A DNA stretch of 64,000 nucleotides from Myxococcales bacterium (lineage in GTDB: Bacteria > Myxococcota_A > Polyangia > Palsa-1104 > JAEUJZ01). A program made the position numbers and the translations under genes. The stretch is taken from assembly GCA_016794505.1 (NCBI GenBank), contig JAEUJZ010000188.1, positions 1 to 64,000 on the forward strand. The letters are read 5' to 3'. Position 1 is the stretch's first letter; every line of letters begins with the position of its first letter. Shown piece by piece: positions 51,247-59,214 of this stretch. The notes beneath the pieces are model-generated. The model saw only the letters and a list, made by a program, of their open reading frames with translations, searched no databases and had not been told where the DNA came from.

Positions 51247-52544
51247 GCCGACCTCCCGAAAGACGATCGCGGGGCTGGGGCGGCGGCTTGGGCCCGACGA
51301 CGGCGCAAAACCAGCGGCAGGCTGGCCAGCGCAAGCCACAGCCCGCTGACGCCGGCCGGAGCCTGCCATGGGGCCACAAGCGAACAGCCGAAGCCGATGG
51401 GGCAGTTGGCGCTGCCGCTCTCGCAGTACTGGGCAAATGGGTTTGAAACGGGCTTGGGCATCGCTTTCACCAAGCTCTTGGGCGACGAGGGATTGCCGTT
51501 GCGATCGATCGCCACCACGGCTAGCTCATACTCGATGTCGTTTTCCAGCCCGTCGACGCGCGTACTAAACGAGGAAGCTCCCATGGCTTGCACGCGGTCG
51601 GAACAGATGAAGGCAGGGTGCAGCGAAAACGGCGTGGCCTTGGGATCCAGGGCCGCTTTCGGGATGTCGCTCGTCGGGGCGGGCGGGTTGTTGGCGGCCT
51701 GGGTCGGTGGGGGGCGTCGGTACATCTTGCCGTCGACGCAGGCCGAGTAGAAATAGCGCGTGTTTGCCCGGAAGCTCGCGTCTTTGACCGGCTGCGTGGG
51801 CTGGTCAGGACGCCGACACAAGACCTGATAAAACTCGATGTCCTGCGAGTTATCTCCCGTCGGAGCCGTCCAGCGCACGGTGATGGCGCCGTCGCCGCTT
51901 GAGGCGCTGATCTCGATGGGATCGGGCGGTGGCGTGGTATCGACCGAGATCGGCATCTTGCACGCAGCGGGCGAGCCCGTGACATCGCCGAGCAGCACAT
52001 ACAGCGTCCGCGTCGAGGTGCCGTTGACATCGCAGGAATACGGCCACACCGGCTTGTCTGGCGTCGGCATCCAGTTCACGGTCTTGGGATTGGGGATCTT
52101 TTCCGACGCAAACGCGATGTCGATGGCCGCGGTCGACATGAAGCTGCTGACGCTGACGGCGCTGTCGGCCTTTTCGCAGATGCTGCCGGTCTGCGTGCGG
52201 TTGGTGGCCGCGGCGCAGTCGCTGGCCCCCACCCAGGCCTCGGCTCCGACGCCGGCCGTGCCCGCAGGGATGGGCGTCGTCATCAGGACGCGCATGCCCA
52301 GATCAGACGTCTTGCACTCGCACTCAGCGCGGCCATAGACATAGCCGGCCATGCTCAGGATGGGCTCTTTTCCGACGGTGACATAGGTGGTTCCCTGGAT
52401 GGTCTGCATGCCGACCATGCCCTCGCAGGTGCCTTTGTCCGTGCTGGTCATGCCGGTGGTCTGCGCCCAAGCTGGCATGGCGACCAACCCCAGCGCGGTC
52501 CCGAGCAGCCAGCACCGCTTCGCGTCCTTCCACATCGACCTCAT
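51243..52544 (-). CDS. MXAN_2561-like MYXO-CTERM anchored protein
   Basis: 433 residues. Signal peptide (LLGTALGLVAMPAWA), a Cys-rich N-terminal part, a fibronectin type III-like domain in the middle (PDPIEISASSGDGAITVRW, DIEFYQVLCRR), and a C-terminal sorting-type tail: Cys in IGFGCSLVAP, hydrophobic helix, then RRRR. That tail resembles MYXO-CTERM signals for surface anchoring via lipid on Cys. Next to a barrel, it may form a two-component surface complex. An internal ATG at 52535 is also possible as start. Confidence 0.78.
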   Translation of the reverse strand: MRSMWKDAKRCWLLGTALGLVAMPAWAQTTGMTSTDKGTCEGMVGMQTIQGTTYVTVGKEPILSMAGYVYGRAECECKTSDLGMRVLMTTPIPAGTAGVGAEAWVGASDCAAATNRTQTGSICEKADSAVSVSSFMSTAAIDIAFASEKIPNPKTVNWMPTPDKPVWPYSCDVNGTSTRTLYVLLGDVTGSPAACKMPISVDTTPPPDPIEISASSGDGAITVRWTAPTGDNSQDIEFYQVLCRRPDQPTQPVKDASFRANTRYFYSACVDGKMYRRPPPTQAANNPPAPTSDIPKAALDPKATPFSLHPAFICSDRVQAMGASSFSTRVDGLENDIEYELAVVAIDRNGNPSSPKSLVKAMPKPVSNPFAQYCESGSANCPIGFGCSLVAPWQAPAGVSGLWLALASLPLVLRRRRAQAAAPAPRSSFGRSA

Positions 52545-52811
52545 GGTCTGTTTCGTAGAGCAAGAGGCAGACCATCACAAATTTTTGCCGGCGGGCCGGG
52601 CCGCACTCGCCAAGCAGCCCGAATCCGTCGAGGTCCACCGCGCTTGCCAGGCCAGGCATCCGCCCGCACGAGCCGAGCAGACAGCCTGACATCGACGTGT
52701 GGGCTGGCCCTGACAAACTGTCACGCCACTTGGATGGGTGTGTCTCGGCGGTGATTCCCCTGCTGAAGCGGGCGAAAATTTTGGTACATAATCGGCGTTC
52801 GTCGCAGCGCG

Positions 52812-52893
52812 GCCCGAGTGGCGAAACTGGTAAACGCAGAGGACTTAAAATCCTTAGCCGTCAGGCGTGTGGGTTCGATTCCCGCCTCGGGCA
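52812..52893 (+). tRNA. tRNA-Leu(TAA)
   Basis: Acceptor GCCCGAG pairs with CTCGGGC; discriminator A; anticodon loop CTTAAAA reads TAA; long variable arm; TTCGATT T-loop. CCA is not encoded. Only one base separates its 3' end from the ATG of the HAD gene. Confidence 0.95.
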
Positions 52894-52894
52894 C

Positions 52895-53560
52895 ATGGCA
52901 GTGCAGGCAGTCTGCTTTGACTTGGATGGCACGCTGGTCGACAGCGAGGGCGACTGCGCCGACGGCATCGAGCGCGCCCTGGCGCACATCGGGCGCGACC
53001 TGCGCCCAAGCGAGCGCGACTTTGTCGTCGGACATGGCGCAGGCGAGATCCTGGCGATGCTGCGACGAAACGGCGGCGTCGCGTGGAGCGAGCGCGAGTT
53101 CGAAGACGCCGTATTTTCCGCCCGCAAAGCGCTTCTTTCCGAGCGCGGCGTGACCATCTTGCCGGGAGCGCGCGAGATCGTTCGCGATCTGGCTGGGCGC
53201 TTTCCGCTGGCCTTGGTCACCGGCTCGACGCGCAGCGAGGCTGAGCTCATGCTGCAGGCGCTAGAGCTAGCCCCGTGCTTTGCCGTGACGCTGTGCGCGG
53301 GCGAGTATCCGCGGGGAAAGCCCGCCCCCGACGCGTACCTGCAGGCGGCCGATGCGCTGAGGGTGGCACCGACGCAGTGCATCGCGATCGAAGACTCGAC
53401 GCCTGGCATCGCGGCAGCTCGGACCGCCGGCATGAGCGTGGTCGCGGTGCGAGCCGGCAATCGCTATGGCCAAGATCAGTCGGCGGCGCATCACCTGCTC
53501 GATACCTTACTTGAGCTACCGGCTCTTTTGGCTGAGCTGAGCCGAGCCGCGGTGTCCTGA
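52895..53560 (+). CDS. HAD-superfamily phosphatase, PGP/beta-PGM-like
   Basis: 221 residues. Motif I FDLDGTLVDS at 8-17, motif II VTGSTRSEAE, Lys in PRGKPAPDAY, and motif IV IEDSTPGIAAA, with a helical cap after motif I. The subtype resembles phosphoglycolate phosphatase or beta-phosphoglucomutase. Because motif I begins at residue 8, the start cannot be much further downstream, so translation begins essentially at the tRNA 3' end; no leader with a ribosome-binding site is possible outside the tRNA. Confidence 0.9.
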   Translation: MAVQAVCFDLDGTLVDSEGDCADGIERALAHIGRDLRPSERDFVVGHGAGEILAMLRRNGGVAWSEREFEDAVFSARKALLSERGVTILPGAREIVRDLAGRFPLALVTGSTRSEAELMLQALELAPCFAVTLCAGEYPRGKPAPDAYLQAADALRVAPTQCIAIEDSTPGIAAARTAGMSVVAVRAGNRYGQDQSAAHHLLDTLLELPALLAELSRAAVS

Positions 53561-53592
53561 GTGTCCGCGCAGCAGGCGTTTGGGGTCTGACC

Positions 53593-54270
53593 ATGGCTGC
53601 CAGCGACGAGACCGGACGACCTGTTCTTTCTGCCACCGGGGACTCGCATTCGCTGTGGCAGTGGCCCGCAAAGCCGGCCCGACTGATCGGACGCAGCGTC
53701 GAGCTGATGCGCCTGCACGGTCTGCTGGATGCCCATCGCCGTGTGCTGATCTGCGGGCCCAAAGGCATCGGCAAGCGCACGCTGGTCTGCGCCTATGGGC
53801 ATCGCTTTTCTGTGGAGTATCAGCAAAAGAGGCTTTCTCTGCGCTTCACGACGCCATCCCGGCTGCTGGCGCAGCCACCGCCGCCCTGGGATGCCGGCCT
53901 GGTGGCGGTGTCCGACGATGATGCAGCGCAGGATGCCGCCGATGCCGACTTTGCAGACCACTTGCCCGCGCTGGTCCGCACGGCACCGCTCGCTCGGCTC
54001 TTGATCGTGGGGTCTTCCGCGGCCCTGCACGAGACCGCGACCACGCTGGGCTTTGCGATGCTGACGGTCCCGCCGCTGTCCGTCGAAGACGGCGTGGCCT
54101 TGCTGATCGCACACAGCGGACGTCACAGCGTTCCCGCCGCGGAAAAGCGGGCTGCTGCGCGCTTGGTCGAGGCGCTCTGCGGTGTACCGGCTCGCCTGCT
54201 GCACATGGCCGATCTGGCCCACGCGCAGGCCCTGCCGTGGAGCGAATGCCTGCGACGGCATCTGATATAG
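53593..54270 (+). CDS. P-loop ATPase-like protein
   Basis: 225 residues. Walker A GPKGIGKRT near residues 55-63 follows ARLIGRSVELMRLHGLLD, a pattern of AAA/STAND-type ATPases; a probable Walker B is GLVAVSDDD. A sensor-like TARL segment and helical C-terminus are visible, but no effector domain. It is 32 nt downstream of the HAD gene. It could be a regulatory ATPase; function not assignable. Confidence 0.6.
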   Translation: MAASDETGRPVLSATGDSHSLWQWPAKPARLIGRSVELMRLHGLLDAHRRVLICGPKGIGKRTLVCAYGHRFSVEYQQKRLSLRFTTPSRLLAQPPPPWDAGLVAVSDDDAAQDAADADFADHLPALVRTAPLARLLIVGSSAALHETATTLGFAMLTVPPLSVEDGVALLIAHSGRHSVPAAEKRAAARLVEALCGVPARLLHMADLAHAQALPWSECLRRHLI

Positions 54271-54278
54271 TCGGGACG

Positions 54279-55673
54279 ATGTTGGCTCTGTCCATGCTGC
54301 TGGCTAGCGCGCCGCTGCTGTCGCGGCCGGCGCTGTTTCGCCCGCGCTATGGATCGTTTCCGCTGCTTTTGTGCGCCATGTGCCTGTTGTGCGTGCTCTT
54401 GATGCGCTATGCGCTGCCGGGATTCCGTCGGCGCGCGACTTGGCTGGCGCTGCTTTTATGCGGCCTTTTGGTGGTGTCGTGGCTGCCGCGATCCGCCGGC
54501 CGAGGCTGGGGAGCACGATTTCTGACGCCGACGTTTTATCGCCTGGTGATCCTGCCCACGACGGCGATACAGGTGGCGATCCTGGGATGTCTTTTGACCG
54601 CGCCCATTTGGGTGGTCTTGGGGCGACGCGCCCGTCGACGCGTGGCGCAGCTGCCCCTGGCTGAACCAGATGCCCCGTCGCTAAAAGCGGACCCTGCGTC
54701 GCCCTCCCCCGCGACGACAGAGCTGCTGCCGAGCACGCGCGAGCCAGCCGGTGCCGAATCGAACCAGGCCCCCACCCCGCCGCTTGTGCGCGTGGTGCCG
54801 ACCCGCGTCCGGCGCCTGCTGTCACGGCGCGAAGTCATCGCAGCCACGCCCTGGGTCTTGCCAGCAGCGGCGCTTTCGTCTGCCACCTATGGCGCGCTGT
54901 TCGAGTCACGGCGCGTCGTGCTGCGCCACCTGCGCATCGCCATTCCTGGCCTTCCTCCGTCGCTGGCTGGCTTTCGCATCGGGCAAGTGACAGACATTCA
55001 TATCGCACGCGATCTGACCCAGCTTCACCATCTGGAAAAAGCGCTGCGCCTGCTGGCCGATCAGCGCTTGGACATTCTGTGTGCGACCGGCGATCTGTGC
55101 GACGAGCCCAAGCTGTACGTGACGATGCTGCGCATGCTTTCGCAGGTGCCGACGCGGCTGGGTCACTTTGGCTGCATTGGCAACCACGAGCTGTTCATGG
55201 GCATGGACATCGTGCGGCGAGCCTACGATCGCGTGCCGGTACAGCTTCTGGAAGAAGAGTCGCTGCGGCTGGGAGCGCTGCGCTTGGCAGCCGTTGGATA
55301 CCCGATGAGCGGGCGCAGTCCCCGGCTGTCGCTGCCGGATGTCCCCGCGCAGCTAGATGCCGCCCTGGCCGAGCGCTCGACGAGCGAGCCGACGACGACG
55401 GTGCTGTTGGCGCATCACCCGCACACCTTCACGCAGATCGCGGGCCGCAACATCGCGCTGGTGATCTCGGGGCATACGCACGGCGGGCAGCTTGGCCTGG
55501 GGCAGGGCTCGGCGATCGAGAGCCTGTATCCATATGCCCGCGGGCTGTATCGCGGCGCGGGCTCCGTCGAAGCGACCTCGCAGCTGTTCGTATCAAGCGG
55601 CCTGGGTCACTGGCTGCCCTGCCGTCTGAACTGCCCCCCCGAGGCCGTCGTCATCGAGCTGCAGCCGGCCTAG
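54279..55673 (+). CDS. Second membrane-anchored metallophosphoesterase
   Basis: 464 residues from the ATG at 54279, just after the previous stop; an earlier GTG overlaps it. Three membrane helices in the first 130 residues, then a Pro-rich linker, then a calcineurin-like domain with QVTDIHIARDL (the first motif, with Asp-Ile-His), LCATGDLCD, GNHELF, LLAHHPH and SGHTHGGQ. The layout resembles the enzyme at 34292-35494, so they are likely paralogs. Confidence 0.88.
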   Translation: MLALSMLLASAPLLSRPALFRPRYGSFPLLLCAMCLLCVLLMRYALPGFRRRATWLALLLCGLLVVSWLPRSAGRGWGARFLTPTFYRLVILPTTAIQVAILGCLLTAPIWVVLGRRARRRVAQLPLAEPDAPSLKADPASPSPATTELLPSTREPAGAESNQAPTPPLVRVVPTRVRRLLSRREVIAATPWVLPAAALSSATYGALFESRRVVLRHLRIAIPGLPPSLAGFRIGQVTDIHIARDLTQLHHLEKALRLLADQRLDILCATGDLCDEPKLYVTMLRMLSQVPTRLGHFGCIGNHELFMGMDIVRRAYDRVPVQLLEEESLRLGALRLAAVGYPMSGRSPRLSLPDVPAQLDAALAERSTSEPTTTVLLAHHPHTFTQIAGRNIALVISGHTHGGQLGLGQGSAIESLYPYARGLYRGAGSVEATSQLFVSSGLGHWLPCRLNCPPEAVVIELQPA

Positions 55674-55745
55674 CCCCCGCGACAGTCCCATCGCACCAAA
55701 GACCCCATGCCGCAGCGACGGCAGCTAGCCAGAGAGGAGCCACAG

Positions 55746-56381
55746 ATGCCCAACGGCTTTTATCCCGTTCCCGGTCTGGATGTGCTGCGCATCCACCGCA
55801 GCGAGCAGGGATATCCGCGCACCACCTGGAGTCAGTTCTGGGATCAGTGCTGGGCCGTGACGATGACCGGGCCGCAAGGTTATGCACCGCAGGGGCCTCT
55901 GCGCCTGCCCTCGCACACCCCTTCATTTGACGACGTGGTTGAGGCAGCGCGGGGCGTCCTTGCGGCCGACGCGACGCTGTCGCAGACGGCGGCCTCGGCG
56001 ATGTGGCTCGACTTCAAGCAGCGCGAGGGCGGCGCCGTGGGTGAGTTCTGTGCCTATGGCTTCAAAGACGGCAAGGTCCACATCCTGCATGACCTCTCGG
56101 TGGGCGCCCAGGCTCCGCCCGAGTTCTGGCAAAGCGACGGCGCTCATCACTTCGAGCACCCGCGAGTGTTCATCGAGCCGAGCGGCCTGAAGAGCTATGG
56201 ACAACTGCCGCCAAGCTTCCGCTTTCGCTTCGACGACATGCACGAGCTAGCGGTGAGCAGCGTTCCTCTGCACTACACCAAGCACTGGCCGCCGAAGAAC
56301 ATCCTCGATATGGCGATGCTGGCGCTGTGCCGCAGCGAGAGGAGAGACATCCTGATGGCGCTGTGGAAACGGGACGAGTAA
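55746..56381 (+). CDS. Hypothetical protein, 211 residues
   Basis: The ATG at 55746 has GAGAGGAG upstream. The product looks globular and soluble, with many Trp/Phe/His residues (TTWSQFWDQCWAVTMTG, HHFEHPRVFIEPSG). No family recognised; no signal peptide. It is convergent with the alpha/beta hydrolase downstream. Confidence 0.65.
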   Translation: MPNGFYPVPGLDVLRIHRSEQGYPRTTWSQFWDQCWAVTMTGPQGYAPQGPLRLPSHTPSFDDVVEAARGVLAADATLSQTAASAMWLDFKQREGGAVGEFCAYGFKDGKVHILHDLSVGAQAPPEFWQSDGAHHFEHPRVFIEPSGLKSYGQLPPSFRFRFDDMHELAVSSVPLHYTKHWPPKNILDMAMLALCRSERRDILMALWKRDE

Positions 56382-56417
56382 CGCGAAAGGTCGGCCTGGC
56401 CGAAGGCAGGTGCCCGC

Positions 56418-57434
56418 TCAGCGTCTGCGAGCCAGAGCGGCGGGCGGGATGCGGCACGCCCAGTCGGCGATCTCGCGCCAGACCGGCCCCATGCGCTCGT
56501 CCAAGACCAGGCCCATGTGGTCGGGCTCGCAGGCATGGCCGAATGCTTTACCGACGGTGATATGGGTGATCGGGCCCTGCGTATGGCCGGCAAAGCGCAG
56601 CTGACACGCTGGCACCGCAAGCAGCCGATCGCCAAGGCTGGCCACGCTGAGAATCGGTATATTCACGTGCGGCAGATCGGCCAGATACGAGTAACCACTT
56701 TGCGCCGTCCAGTCCGCCTGTGAAAGCCAGCGACCCAGCTGCTGCAGATACGGCAGCGGCTCGTCGGCCGTCCCCACCCGCAGCGTGCGCGCGGGCAGAT
56801 AACCATGGCGCACCGCGGCCAGCACCAGCAGCGGATAGAACACGCGCTTTGCCCACCAGCGTGGCCGGAAGGGCTCTAGCTGCGGCAACCAGACGTTGGC
56901 TCCCAAGAGGCCCAGCCCGTCATAGCCCACCGCCTGCGGTTCCGGCCTACGCGGCGAAAAAGGGGCCCGTCCCGCGCTGACGAGCGCCTGCCAAGCCAAG
57001 GCCACATGGCCAAACAAGCTGTGACCGATCGCCACCCGCGGCAGCGTGGGAAAGCGCTCGCCAAGATAGGCCGCCACGACCCCCGCATCGTCGACCAGAT
57101 CGTCGTAATCCCAGCGCGCCCCTTGCCTGGGAAGCGGGGCGCTCTTGCCGTGTCCGCGCTGGTCAAACCAGAACACCACGGCGCCGGCCGCGCGAAGCTG
57201 CGATAGCAGGCCTTCTCCAGGCGGCTGATCCAGGGTGCGGCGATCGACCAGCATCGCGTGGGACAAGGCCACGGCCACCTTGGGCTCGCTGGGCGCCCCC
57301 GTTGCAGCAGCCGTGCCCGACCGCGACACCGAGGTCGGAAAAAGCAGCTCACCGCGCAGAAGCACGCCGTCACGCGCCCGCAGCTCGACCTGCTCGCAAG
57401 CAAGCCGCGTCCTTTCCTGCCCGCCGCTCACCAT
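56418..57434 (-). CDS. Alpha/beta hydrolase
   Basis: 338 residues from the ATG at 57434; the longer frame is read-through into the divergent gene. FDQRGHGKS precedes the nucleophile elbow AIGHSLFGH (Ser139), and the likely acid and His lie in the C-terminal third (SLGDRLLAVP and CEPDHMG). No signal peptide. Substrate unknown; esterase or lipase types are possible. Only 30 bp separate its start from that of the FHA gene. Confidence 0.88.
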   Translation of the reverse strand: MVSGGQERTRLACEQVELRARDGVLLRGELLFPTSVSRSGTAAATGAPSEPKVAVALSHAMLVDRRTLDQPPGEGLLSQLRAAGAVVFWFDQRGHGKSAPLPRQGARWDYDDLVDDAGVVAAYLGERFPTLPRVAIGHSLFGHVALAWQALVSAGRAPFSPRRPEPQAVGYDGLGLLGANVWLPQLEPFRPRWWAKRVFYPLLVLAAVRHGYLPARTLRVGTADEPLPYLQQLGRWLSQADWTAQSGYSYLADLPHVNIPILSVASLGDRLLAVPACQLRFAGHTQGPITHITVGKAFGHACEPDHMGLVLDERMGPVWREIADWACRIPPAALARRR

Positions 57435-57464
57435 GGTAGGTTGGATGCTAGGGAAAATCTGCCC

Positions 57465-59117
57465 ATGCCGAAGCTTGTTTACCACGATAGTTCTGGGGCG
57501 CGCGGAACCGTCGACATCGGCACCGAGGTGGTGTTGATCGGGCGCGCAACCGAGTGTCAGATTCAAACGCAGGACGGCCTGGTCTCGCGACGCCACGCAC
57601 GCGTTGTCTATGACGGCTCGTACTGGGTGGAAGATCTCGGCAGCGCGAACGGCGTCTATGTCGGCAGCGAGCGCGTACAGAAGTACAAGCTCAAACCCGG
57701 AGACACCTTTCGCTGTGGCCACGTCGAGGTCCGCTTTGAAGTAGAAGACATGCACCGCACGGCAATCGGTGTGTCGCCGGGCATGGTGGTGCCGATGTCG
57801 CCGCTGGCTGCTCCGCCGGGACTGAAGGCCGTGCCGCCGCCCAACGCGCCGCCGGCCTTGAGCTTTGCCGAGGCTGCGGCGCAGCAGCGAGCCTTCACCA
57901 CGAAGCCGACGCCCGCTTCGGCCGCACCACCGGTTCCGGCCGCTCCGCCGGCTGCAGGGCCGCCACCGCCGGCCGCACCACCCGCCGCACCGGGAAGCGA
58001 TCCTCCCAGCGGCCGCAGCGGCAGCAAGACGGGGGGCATGGCCCCACCGCCCGCCGCGGCGGTCCTTCTGTCGGAAGCGCAAAACCCAGGGCGTGCCGCC
58101 GATGTCGCTGCAGCCGAGGTGTCACGCCTGCGCGCCGAGCTAGAAGTCGAGCGCCAGCGTCGTGCCGAGGTCGAGCGCGAGTGCGATCAAGCCCAGCAGC
58201 GCGCCAGCGACCTGATGCGCAAGGCCGACGAGGCCCAGCGCGGAGCCGACGAAGCCCGCAGACGACTGGACGAGCTGCAAGTGAAGCTCGACGAGTCGGC
58301 GGCTCGCGCCAACATCGCGGTCAGCGAGGGCGATAGCGAGCGCCTGCGGCGTCGCGTCGAGCAGCTTGAGTCCGAGCTGCGTCGAAAAGGCGGCGGCGGC
58401 GGGGGCGCAGGCGCAGGAGAAGCGCTGCGGGCAGCAGAAGCCGAGCGCGATCGGCTGCGGACCCGCGTAGGAGAGCTGGAAGCACAGCTCGCACAAGCCG
58501 TGGCTGCACAGGCCGCGCCGACGCAGCAGGCCGCTTCGTCAACCGCCAGCGCCGATCAAGACATGGAGCTGACCCGGCTGAAACGTCGCGTCGAACAGCT
58601 GGAGTCAGAGCTGCGCCGAGCCCGCGGTGGTAAAGCCGGCAGCGACGATGGAAGCAGCGGCAAGCTGGCCGAGCTAGAGACCGAGCTGCGTCGGCTGCGC
58701 GAGGAAAAAGACGCCGCTCTGCAGGCCCAAGGTGGCAGCAGCAAGCTCGCTGAAGAGCTGGCCGCAGCACGCCGCCGCATCGATCAACTGGAATCGGATG
58801 CGCGTCGTCGCCCAATGGGCGCGGTCAGCGATGACAAGCGGATTGAAGTGCAGCGGGCCGAGCTGGAAGCGGCGCTGCGCCAGCTACGCGACTGCGAGCG
58901 CGAGCGGGACTCGCTGCGCGAGATGGTGGCCCGCGCAAGTGGCGCCCCCGCACGTCCCGCCAAAGAGGTCAGCGACAGCCTGCAGCAGGTCAGCGATGGC
59001 CTGGCCGATGTGCGGGCCGCGCTGCGCGCCAGCGGCGATGACATGGCGCTAGAGCAGCTTGAACAGCTGCGCACTGCGCTGCGCAAAGCCTGCGGCCTCT
59101 TGGGCATCAACGTCTAG
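57465..59117 (+). CDS. FHA domain protein with long coiled coil
   Basis: 550 residues from the ATG at 57465. FHA domain about residues 20-95: LIGRATECQIQ, SRRHARVVYD, DLGSANGVYVG, the phosphothreonine-binding residues intact. Then a Pro/Ala linker, and from about 200 to 530 heptad-rich coiled coil (LRAELEVERQRRAEVERE and similar). FHA domains read phosphothreonine; the kinase gene at 59215-62433 is convergent neighbour and a possible partner. Confidence 0.9.
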   Translation: MPKLVYHDSSGARGTVDIGTEVVLIGRATECQIQTQDGLVSRRHARVVYDGSYWVEDLGSANGVYVGSERVQKYKLKPGDTFRCGHVEVRFEVEDMHRTAIGVSPGMVVPMSPLAAPPGLKAVPPPNAPPALSFAEAAAQQRAFTTKPTPASAAPPVPAAPPAAGPPPPAAPPAAPGSDPPSGRSGSKTGGMAPPPAAAVLLSEAQNPGRAADVAAAEVSRLRAELEVERQRRAEVERECDQAQQRASDLMRKADEAQRGADEARRRLDELQVKLDESAARANIAVSEGDSERLRRRVEQLESELRRKGGGGGGAGAGEALRAAEAERDRLRTRVGELEAQLAQAVAAQAAPTQQAASSTASADQDMELTRLKRRVEQLESELRRARGGKAGSDDGSSGKLAELETELRRLREEKDAALQAQGGSSKLAEELAAARRRIDQLESDARRRPMGAVSDDKRIEVQRAELEAALRQLRDCERERDSLREMVARASGAPARPAKEVSDSLQQVSDGLADVRAALRASGDDMALEQLEQLRTALRKACGLLGINV

Positions 59118-59214
59118 CCTCTGCGACCTGCCCAGCGATGCTTGCGCCGCATCACGAGCGCAAGGCGCGCAGATCCCAAGTCCGGCATCGCCCGTGCGCG
59201 AGCGCCAGCCCCGA

